NCBI GenBank assembly: GCA_964007475.1
Contig: OZ023274.1
Location: 5,022,001 to 5,086,000 of the forward strand
DNA from: Hybos culiciformis
Lineage: Eukaryota; Arthropoda; Insecta; Diptera; Hybotidae
DNA length: 64,000 bases
Direction: 5' to 3'
Positions within the stretch are counted from its first letter, which is position 1. The number at the start of each line of letters is the position of its first letter. Under the pieces are notes generated by a model. It was not told where the DNA came from. It worked only from the letters and a program-made list of their open reading frames with translations, and ran no database searches. Shown piece by piece: positions 50,551 through 61,385 of this stretch. The position numbers and the translations under genes are program-made.

Positions 50551-51006
50551 ATTTGTATTCCTCCATACATAGTTTACGAGAAATCAGTTTACTGACGTTA
50601 TAAATATGAAATGCACACTATTTGTTATTAAAGATATACTTTTTTTTATCATATACAATTTATATAGATAATTTAAGATAATTAAAAAAAAAAAAACGAT
50701 CTAAGAAGTTGCAATTCGAATTGCAGACTACAACTTTAAGATACTTTGACTAAATGTCACAATATATAATTATATAAACGTCATTTTATTTATTTAATTC
50801 TGACATAATTTTGACAGATAATAAAAAAACATGAATTTTTGTATACACCTTGAATATTATAAAATGTTATATTATTATTTTTATTATTTTTTTTTCTTAA
50901 CAATATTACATTATATTTCATTCAACATAATAATAATATAAAGGAAAAAAAGAAAAAAAAAAAAAAAACAATTTTATTTCATTCATTTTTTTTTTTTTTT
51001 TTTCAG

Positions 51007-51075
51007 TCATCGTTTAGATTTTCTAGCGCGTCGTTATTCTTTTTTATCTTCAGTCGGGGGTAAATGTAAAACGAC
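51007..51075. other. GC-rich micro-exon candidate, strand unresolved
   Basis: On the plus strand, a long T tract ending CAG precedes 51007 and a GTAAAT donor follows 51059. The 53-nt interval reads HRLDFLARRYSFLSSVG. On the minus strand, a TTTTGTAG acceptor lies before 51075 and the frame VVLHLPPTEDKKE ends in TAA at 51034, with an AATAAA about 60 nt on. Either could be a real exon of a long-intron gene; both cannot be. I recognise neither peptide. Confidence 0.35.
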
Positions 51076-51099
51076 CTACAAAATTAAGAAAAAAAAAAA

Positions 51100-54000
51100 A
51101 ATAAAAAATATTTTTTATTTTTTTTTTTTATTTTTTTAATAAAAAATTTCAATAGCAAAATATCATTAAATTTAAATTTAAAAAAAAAAAAAAAGAAGAA
51201 ATAAATAAAAAATTTTAATACTCAAAAAAAAATAACAAAAGGTTAGAAAAAGAAATAAATAAAATGAAATTTTGTTTATATTTAAGTTTTTTGTTTTTAT
51301 TATAGTAGAAAAAAAAAAAAAAGTAAAGATGGATTATATTTATTATTATTATGAAAATTATAAATTGAAAAATTCAATTAAATTTTTTGAAAATAAAAAT
51401 TATTTTTTTATTTTTTGAGAAAATTTTCACACACACACATACTGTCGCAGAAAATACAATCAAAAATTTGCTGCCACTTTTTTTTTTTTTTTTTTGTAAA
51501 GTTAGTTTTTAGCACAGCACAGTTGTACTACACTGAAGTATGAGATATTAAATTGCCAGCCAACATATGCAATTTTATTAAAAATTGAAAAACAAAATCT
51601 TAAGAAAAATAATAATTTTGTTTTTAACCATATTATATACCTATATTGTAAAATAGAAAAACAAAAATAAACAATAAAATTATGAATTACTACTATTCAA
51701 AGATTTATTCTATAATCATCATTAAGTTCAATTCAATTTTGAAGTTAAGGCCGTCCTCCAAATGGTGGCAGTAGTAATACAAGAAACTTTCAAAAAAAAA
51801 AAAAAAACTAAAAAATAAAAATCTATAAAAAAAAATTAAAAATTTTTTTTTTTTTTATTTATAACAAACACATTTAAATGCCGGGTTTGTGGTGGTGGGT
51901 ATGTGTGTTGGTCTAAATCAGTTATAATGATGATGATGATTATAATGATGATGGATAATATATAAAAAAATGATTGTTTCGACGAGCATGAATTATGTTT
52001 CAAAAACAAAAAAAAAAAAAAAAGTCTTGAACATAAATTTTATCAAGAGGATGTGAAAATTCTTATATTTTTATCATTTTTACTTTTTTCCAAAATTTTA
52101 AATTTACCTTCTCCTATACCCGCTGTCTATCTACCTACCTAATTAACTTTGCGACAACTATCAGGTTTATTAGTTTTGGATAATTTAATTTATTTATACC
52201 TAAAAATTATTTTTCTCCGCCAAATTATATGGGCTTGGTTAACATAATGTGTACATGCTTATTATATATATATTTAATTCAATTATGATTTCATATATTT
52301 TTTTTAACACATTTTAATATTAATGAAAAAAAAAAAATGAAAAATTAAAAATGTTAAAGGAAATTATTATAATGTTGTCATAAATATATTATTGCTGTAT
52401 GGAAATTATTAAAATACTTTTTCTAAGTGATCTGGATTTGAAATAAAAATCCTGTAGAACTATATAATATCAAATATTTTTAGCCCTTAAGTTAGAGCCC
52501 TTTTTAATAAAAGTTTTTTTTTTTGTTTTTTATATTAAAACAAATGATTTTGTGATAGTGATAGTGCACTATCAATCTCAAAAATTAAATGAAAAAAAAT
52601 TCAATTAAAATAATTGATATCAATTGAAAATTTAACATTGTCCTAATTAATACCCGAAAACCTAAAAATAACTATTATGATTTCATTTTCCGGTGTCGAG
52701 CTTAATGTCAATGTCCTCCGAACACTGATAAGACTAGATGTCAATGTCCTAAGAAAATCAACAGGAACAAAAAAAATCAATCCTACATTCAAATTAAAAC
52801 TATCTGTTCCTACTTTATCGTAAGCTATCCTCTAACTCTGAATTATTAACACCATTCCTCCACTAATCAGAACAAAACTATAAAAAGATTTCTACAATAT
52901 GTACACATTTCAAAGAAAGAAAAACGAGCTCAAAGTTCGATGATTTATATATTATTTACTTTAATTAAAAATTTTTTTTTTTACTAATTTCATTTAAGTT
53001 GTGTCTTTAAAACTTCTTGTTTTTTTTTTTTTTTTTGTTTGTTTGTTTGTTTGTTTATTGGGAAATCTACGCCTCAATTTTTTTCACTTGGCAACAGCAG
53101 TAATATGATTCACTCACTCATGTACAATATATATGCGCTATGCACAAATACGACGTACTATTTTATATGTATGTACATCTGTGCTAAAAGCAGACTCAAT
53201 TTTATCTTTTCGAAAAAATTCCAATTTATATGTTTTTCTACCTCCACCGAATACCATTCTCATCGTTCTTATTTTGTACATGGGTTAATGGAACCTTTAT
53301 ATACACATTCATATTGTAAATAATTATATTTATATGTAGTATATATAAAAGGTTTCAAAAAAAAAAAAAAGTATATAATATAAACTATATTATATATTTT
53401 TGCAATAAATACTTGGGCTTTTATAACATTTTTAACATATTCCATTGTAATGGATTTTTAGGTTTATGCGCTTTGACATGACTTAGGATTTGTTATTTCA
53501 TATATATGTATATTCATAATTAATGTGACATATTCATTTGCTACATTTGAAATGTAAATTTTGTTTTATATTGTTTGATGAATGACCTTTCTCATTAAAA
53601 GATACTCATTCAACATCTAGTTGGTGAAAAGATGTGTACTTATCATTAGTAGTTTTCTTCTTCCTGAAAAATTATAATATATATTCAAAATCAATGTCCT
53701 TGAACTAAGAACAGGTAGTATTCCCAAAAATTGACGTTTACTTATTCTGTAAATTTAAATGACATTTTATTTCTTATATTCATTACGATGCGGTACTGAT
53801 TTAATTATAATTTTTATTTGAGTATTATCGATTTTATGGCAAAAATATTTCCCAAGAACTTTGGATTATTTCCGTTTCGCAGCATGTAAGGAAACTTTTA
53901 GTACCTAAAAATTATTGTTTCAATGTAAATCAAATCTTATAAAATTAAGAAGAATTTTTTTTTTTTTAACAATTTTCTAATATTAACAGATGCGCCAAAT

Positions 54001-55479
54001 TTTTCGTTTTATGCAGGATTTTATATTGTTTTACACTTATACGAATTTATTTATATAAAAAGTTTGTATAAAATTATTCTAAAATCATAACAATAATTAT
54101 AATTATCTAGAATAATGAATAACGTTTTTATATGTTCTTTCTATATTTTAATAAAATCTAATAAATGTTTCAAATATTATGGAATCTATAATTGGTCTTG
54201 AAAATTTTAAATATAAATTACTTTTTAGTCTTCATTCAATGTACCTACATACTTACACGTAGATACATAATATTATTTATACTAAGCATTTTAAATAAAA
54301 TTATAAGAAACTAATAAGAAGGAATATGGCGACAAATCATATCAGAAAATCCATCGTTTCTATATTGAAAAACAATTAAAAATACTTCAAAATTGTTTAA
54401 GGTAGTGAGTAGAATATTTCGATTGCGCAGTGAAATATATATATAATTTAGAAATATATTTACAAATATATAAGTACAATATGTATATTTGAAAATTATA
54501 TTTCTTCCGTTTTTTCACTTAGATTAAAGTGTTGTTTTTTCATATTAATAATTGAGATTTAGAGAATAAATTTCGATTTTTCTAATAATTTTAATTTAAA
54601 AGACATGTTTACATAATTTTGAGTTAATTAACATATTTATATTAAAATAAAATATTATTAAAAATTCAATTGAATTGTTGAAAATAACAAATCTTTAAAA
54701 GAAAATTTTCGTATTAATTAATTATTTTAATAAAGTTTTTTTTTTTTTTAAATTATTAATTGATATATTTATCTAATATACATATCTACATTAAATTTGT
54801 TATCAGTAACTTTTAATTTTTTTTTTTCCGAGAATCGAATTCAGACCTTATTAATGAAAGTGTGTGGTATTCTATGGGGGAAAAAAATCTAACTATTAAA
54901 TTATAATGTCATAGTTATTAAAAATCACAATTCTTATTTTTAAAAAATGTTTTTCATAAATTAAAAATTATTCCTTGGATAATTTTTAAATAAACTTTTT
55001 TAAGTACATTTTCATTTATTCAATAAAAAATATAAAAAAGGAAGTAAAAAATAGGAATATTGTAAAATTATTTTGACATAAGTTACGAAATAGTTTTTTT
55101 TTTATTATTATTATTCAGGGGTCTAAATATAGAAACTGTATTGGCTTGCAGCTAAAGCAATGTACAATATTATTCTTTTTATTGCAATTTGGTTGCTTAT
55201 TTTTCTAGTTCGATTATGTATTTTTGTTACGTATTCACGTTGGTGCTTAAGTATTTATTCCATTTCGTTTCGTTTAGTCTAATGAGAACTTCATGAGTTT
55301 TTAAGTTAATCTGTATAATTAAAATAATGGAAATTAAAATCTGTAGTTCTATAGTCTAGTTTCTAGTAGATAGTAGAAGTGACTGGTGTGTAATATTTAC
55401 TCTGCAGAAGTTAAAAATAAATAATAGTAGTGTAATGAAATAATTAATGAACTAAATTAATTTGTATTTAAAAATGTAT
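51100..55479. other. AT-rich non-coding stretch
   Basis: No gene called. A GC-richer spot at about 51738-51780 reads FLVLLLPPFGGRP then stop on the minus strand but lacks a good acceptor. The frame at 53039-53323 starts in a TTTG repeat and has no recognised motif. Confidence 0.5.
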
Positions 55480-55530
55480 TACTGTTGTCAACGTTTCGTT
55501 TTATATAATATCGACTTCATCAGGACTAAG
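55480..55530 (-). mobile_element. Possible Penelope-like / hammerhead-related repeat remnant
   Basis: The minus strand reads CTGATGA (55523-55517), a short spacer starting AGTCGAT, then CGAAACGTTGACAA. The CTGATGA...GAAAC order resembles the catalytic core of the small hammerhead ribozymes in Penelope-like element ends, and the phrase resembles a common dispersed animal repeat. Stem II cannot be formed convincingly, so if real it is degenerate. Confidence 0.35.
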
Positions 55531-56263
55531 ATTTGAAATAATTTTGGAAAAAATTTTCTTTCATTTATACCAATTATTGAAAATCAGCCATTAGTGAAAA
55601 AAGTTTCATTAAACTCTGGAGAGGGGGGGGGTTAGAAAAAACTTCTTTTTTTTTTTATACATTATGTATGTATTCAAATTATGCTTATATACTAAATATA
55701 ATCTGTTTCCAGAATTTTTTACTACATCAACTATATTGTAAGCTATTATTTTTATGTAAATAATGCCTACATTTTGTTTATACATATAATATTATTGTTA
55801 TGTACTCACGAAACTCAGGGCCGTATTTCTATATTTTCTGTGCCTCATCATTATTTGAGTGAAAAAAAATTTGTCTAATTTAATTCGCAATGGATATTTT
55901 CGATTTATAATAAGAACCTTGATTTCAGCTGATTTTAGATGGCATATATATTTATTTTTTTACTATTGACTTCTACTCTACTAAGTATCCATTTTCACTA
56001 ACGAAATCTAGTTAAAAAAAAACAACCATAAGAAAAATCTTTTCCAATTTCATTTAATGTGAATAAAATATTTTCTATGAACTCTACTCAAAAAAAAAAA
56101 AGCAAAGAAAAGAGGAACCAACCAAGGCAGCAGCAGTAGAAGCAGAACCACTTACTACTAAAAAAAAAAATACCATCATGACAAAAACTTAATTTTTTTA
56201 ATTTTTTTTCTTTAATTCTTCAGTTCATTCAATTTTTCACAATAATACTGAATTTTCTGTCAG

Positions 56264-56300
56264 TTTCTCAGTTACGGAGTAGCGGTCGGTGTGTTGTGTT
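56264..56300 (+). promoter_or_regulatory. Possible core promoter (initiator plus downstream element)
   Basis: TCAGTT at 56269 matches the insect initiator, and the GC-rich AGCGGTCGGTGTG about 12-25 nt downstream resembles bridge/MTE-type elements. It stands out from the AT background, but no downstream coding exon was identified. Confidence 0.25.
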
Positions 56301-56696
56301 GTGTAAATTTGCTGCTTGTTTCATGAAATTTTTTATTTATGTTATGTTATAAAAATAAAAAAATTATAAAAGTAAAAATAAATAATAAAAATAAAAAAAA
56401 AAACCAAAAAAAAATTTTCTAACGTGGTACGGCTTTTCTCTTATTTTTGTTGTTGTTGTTGTTATATTTATTTATTTTTTATATTTTTTTTATAACGTGT
56501 TATAATAATTTCAATTTTATGTTGCTTTTATTTGTTATGATATTCCTATCTCTTTTCATCCTTCTGTCATCATCATGTGTGTACAAACAGCACCAGCACA
56601 TTTTGTATTTTATAAAACCGCTTTTATATAAGAGAAATCCGAATAAAAAAAAAAAACAAACCCAAGTATATAATTTCTGGCATAAAGTTATATAAA

Positions 56697-56700
<4 letters not shown>

Positions 56701-56785
<85 letters not shown>
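56701..56785. repeat. Two AT dinucleotide arrays
   Basis: Pure AT repeats at 56701-56743 and 56751-56785 separated by ATTGTAC. The pair can fold on itself. Confidence 0.95.
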
Positions 56786-56787
<2 letters not shown>

Positions 56788-58219
56788 TATATTATGTACA
56801 TATATTTTCAAATATGGCGTCCGGGGGGCATTGAGATAGCCAAAAAAAAAAAAAATTAAAATTAAGAAAATTTATCTAATTTGATTTAATTTTAATTTCA
56901 TAATAAAATCTTAATTTTTTCTTAACATTATTATCAAAAAAAAAAAAAAAAAACAATATTAGGATATCTTTAAAAACAAAAAAAGTTAAACAAAAAAAAA
57001 ATTATAAATATTTTGATGCATGCTGCTGTCTTTTTTATTTTTTGGTACATAAAAAAATAATTATTACAAAAAAAAAAAGTATCTTAAAGATATTTTTTTT
57101 TTTTTCAAATGGAGAACAAAAAAAAAAGTATCTTTTTTCAACTGTAGATAAAAAAGAAAAAAAAAATAAAAAATAAAGTCGGTTATTTAGAAAGGAAATT
57201 ATTCACGTGTAAAAAATAAAAAAAAAAAAATTATTACAAAATTTTTACTTTTTTAATATAAAGTCCATTTTAAAAATATGAATGGTTTATTTGTATAAAA
57301 TAAATAAATAAAAAAAAAAATAAATAAAAAAATTTATGTTTTGTTTATTAAAAAAATAAATAAATAAATAATAAATAAAAAAACCTTAATTTGTGTATAT
57401 TTTTTTTTTTTTTTTTTTTTTTTTGTATTGTGTGTGAGAAATTTATATCAGCTGTTTTTTTGTTATTTAGATTTGAAACTTTTTTTATTTTTTTTCGTTC
57501 GTCTTTAAAATTGAAAGAATTTTTTTTTTTTTTTAATGAAAAATACAACAACAAAAAAAATCATATGTGCAAAAAATATAAAGTTTAATGACGACATGAA
57601 ATTAAATATAATAAGAATATATAAAAAAAAAAAAAACTAAAAAGAATTATGCGTATCGGTTTTATTTATTTATTTTTATTTTTTTTTTTTTTTTTGCTTT
57701 TTTAATTTGTAATTTTATTTGCCGTATAATTTTAAAATTAAATATTATTTAATAACCTGATTTTTTGATAATAATGTAATTAAAATTGTGGCGTTTTGTG
57801 TAGTAAAAAAAAAAAAAATTATTTATGTTTGAAAATTTAAATAATTTCTAATCAAAAAATAAATATTTTTTTTTCTAATTTATGAAAATTATTTGATTGT
57901 GTTTGTTTGTTTATGGACTTTTGGTGTATATGATAACGAGAGTTTAATGTTAAAAAATTGAAAATAAATTATTCAATTATGATAAAAAAAAAATTATGTT
58001 TAACGACATAAAAACATATAAAAAAAAAAAAAAAAATTGTAAAAGTAAAATTGTAAAAGCAAAAAAAAAGGTGGAAGAGAAAATGGGGGAAAAAAATGGC
58101 TGAAAAGATCTTTGGATTGTTGCAGAGGAAAGATAATAAATAAAATGCATTAAAAAGATAATAAACACAGAAAAGTTCAAAATTCTTGAAAACCGCAGAT
58201 TCTGAACAATTCATTTAAT

Positions 58220-58990
58220 CTGTACATACTTTTATTATTTACTCATTTATTTACATATTTATATGATATATTTATATTATTTTTTTATTGGTTTAAACTT
58301 TTCAATTTATTAACGTTTTTAATTACATTTTTAGATATTTATTACTTTTATTTATTTACATTATTTCCATTAATTATTTATTTATTTATTAACTTTTTTT
58401 TATTTATTTATCATATTTTTTAACCTTACTTATTTGTTTGTTTACATTATTTACTTTATTTATTTATTTTATTTATATATTTATTTTATTTATATATTTA
58501 TATATGTATTTTTTTTTATTTATTTATCTTATATATTTATTTTATTTATTTATTTATTTACTATATTTATTTATTTACTTTATTTACTTATTTACTATAA
58601 TTTATTTATTTAATTTAATTATTTATTTATTAACTTTATGATTTATTTATTTTAATTTTTGCTTTTATTTATTTTCAATTATTTATTTTATTTTTTATAT
58701 GCTTTATGTATTTACATTACATATAGACATATATATTAATTCACTTTAATTATTTATTTATTAACTTTACATATTTGTTTAAGTAGGTACTTTATTATTT
58801 ATATATTTAAAATATACCTAATTTTTATTCAATTTAATGTTTATTTTATTATTTTCTTTATTATATATTATTTCCTTTATTAATTATATGATATATTTCT
58901 ATATTTTATATATTTAGTATTTTTTATTGGTTTACATTGACTTTCTTTTTTATTTATTTATTTTATTCATTTAATTTTTAAAAATTTTCT
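58220..58990. repeat. Long degraded ATTT/TTTA repeat tract
   Basis: About 770 bp dominated by TTTA/ATTT units with scattered C and G substitutions. The 67-codon plus frame inside (58438-58641) is only Tyr/Leu/Phe/Ile from the repeat and is not a gene. Confidence 0.85.
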
Positions 58991-59925
58991 TTAAGTCTAC
59001 TTTTATATTTAAATTATTATTACTTATTATTATTGCATTTTATTTATATCCTTGTAGGTACCTTAATTTTAATTATTTATTATACTAATATAGTGTTGTT
59101 GTTTGATTATGTAGGTATCTATTTTATTACTATACTCCTTACTTAAATTATATGTTTATTCATTTTGCTATCTATTAATACATAATAAAAGTATTATTTA
59201 TTGATCTTCTATAACTTATATTTACCTACAAATTATTTAACTACATTCATAAGTTTTTTTTTACCATTGATTAACATAAACTATAACTGAAACTAATTTA
59301 ACATTATGATTTTTATTAAGTTTTAGGTAATAATTTTACGTATTTACACGTCTACAGATTTGTCATGAACTTGAATTTTACTATCAAATTTAATAGTACC
59401 TAATTATAATAACAAGCCAAAATTCAGTTCCTTTTTTAAGGTGTGGTCATACTAGGAGGACAGTAAAAAATGTTTGCATGGTTGTAAAGTCATTAGCTTT
59501 AAATGAAATTCACTTTTTCTGTTTTAAAATCATCTATAGAGATGGTTTTTTAATTCAAATTTCCAAGCGATAAAGAAAATGTCATTGATGATGACTAATT
59601 TATTTACTTTTCATACTTAGTGATTAAGAAAAAAAAGACTTAAAAGTTAATTGATTTCGTAATATTATTAATATTGGATCATCAGTTAGTTAAAAATACA
59701 AATTGACAATTGAATGATAAAAACAGCAACAATTTTTCATCACCGCGCTACCATTTCTACAAAAAAAAAAACATTTTTGAATAATTTAAAAATCTTGTAA
59801 CATATACATATACATCCTCACCAAAAAGCGTTACTTTTGTGTAAATGCTGGCTGTGGAAAAAAAAAGAGAAAAAAAAAACTTAATTTAAGCGGAATTTAT
59901 ATAACAAAAAAAAAAAAGTCTTCAG

Positions 59926-60069
59926 AATAATAGCGACGACTGTGCTGCCGATATCACCGACAAATTCGATTCCTACCAAATGGTCCAATCAAACCATTTT
60001 TTTTTACTTGCACTTTCTATTACAAGTACATTCAACTCCATTTTAGTAATGTATGTCATTCATGATTAA
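59926..60069 (+). other. Weak exon candidate, unidentified
   Basis: After a GTCTTCAG acceptor-like site the plus strand is open for 47 codons to TAA. The first part reads NNSDDCAADITDKFDSYQMV and is GC-richer than its surroundings; the rest drifts into T-rich sequence. No family recognised and no matching upstream exon found. Confidence 0.22.
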
Positions 60070-61063
60070 GTGATGGTTTAACAATGTTATTACTCTTCGA
60101 AGATTAAATTACCAAACTCATTAAAAATTTTAACATTAAATATTTATTTTGCATTACTTTAAAATTTCCCGTAGAATAAGCAAAAAAGTATTTTCTTGAA
60201 ATTAATATCAAAAAAAAAAATCCATTCCAAAATTACCTTAATCATCAAAAATTTTAAACTAAAAATGATGAACTCAAAGAAAGAACTTAAGCTTACCTAA
60301 GCGCCCTCTACCCAATATTAAAAATAAAATATACATAATTTAATCAATTCAAGAATTTTCTAGAATAATCTTTCTTTCAATTTTGTGTTTGACATTTGCG
60401 TTATTATTATAAAACCTATTTAGCTTTTTTCCCTTCACCACCTCTCCTTGGAATAATAAACTTTTTTTTTTTTTTATTTTTTTTACTTTAGATACCTAAA
60501 TTTTTCATGTCGAATTGTACTACTAACTAAAAACGCTTTGCTGGTACAATGAAAAATAATAATAATAATAATAATAAAATAATTTTTTTATATCTCTCTA
60601 TAAAATTTTACTCTTCACCCTTCAAATTTCCCTGCCATGATATTTTCAATTTTTAAAGTTCGAATGAAACAAAATAAAAAACACAAATTTAAAAAAAATA
60701 TATATATATATATATTTTTTTTTTTTTGTGTGTAAAAATCTCTGAACATGAGAAAGAAATGTTTCACAAATTCTGGTAGTAGCAACTTATAGCTACTAAC
60801 GTCGTTGTCATAGTTGTTGTAATTTAAGAAACGAAAAAAAAAAAATTGTAGATATTTTTAGATTTTTCTTAACATTGTATGTATATAAAAAATTCTTAAG
60901 ACATTATTTTTCGCGTTAACCATAGAATGTTAATTTATAGTTATAGTTATAGTTGAATTTATAGTTTATAGTTAATGTTGAATTTATTTCGATTTCGAAG
61001 CTGTACTGTCTTCTTATTTTTTTTCGAACTAAGATCAATTAATTTTGCAATAAATATTATATA

Positions 61064-61383
61064 CCTAGTTTACATAGAGAGTTGAAACCGGTTTCAACTA
61101 CGGTTCAACTACATGTAAACGGTGGTAGAGTTAACCTGGATTAACCTGACTCAACCCAAGAAATTCGCTGGGTTAAGTTAACTCTATCCATGTAAACGGT
61201 TAACCCGGTTAAAATAAGCAACAGCTGTTTGTTTTGTTTCTTTTTTGTGGTATGATTTTGTCATTTTCAAACTCAATTCAACGACAGTTCAACCACATGC
61301 TTTTCGACTACATCATGTAAACACTTGACCTCTTTTCAACCACATTTCGACTCAACCACGGTTGGACTATCATGTAAACTAGG
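61064..61383. mobile_element. 320-bp MITE with TA target duplication
   Basis: The ends CCTAGTTTACAT and, inverted, CCTAGTTTACAT match over 12 of 12 bases and are flanked by TA on each side (61062-61063, 61384-61385). Subterminal CATGTAAAC occurs four times inside, alongside GGTTCAAC/GTTGAACC-like phrases in both orientations. The element is GC-richer than its surroundings. TA duplication is consistent with Tc1/mariner-type mobilisation. Confidence 0.8.
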
Positions 61384-61385
61384 TA

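Noticed and set aside
56500..56811. 103-codon minus frame of Ile-Tyr repeats
   Set aside because: Translation of the AT dinucleotide arrays.
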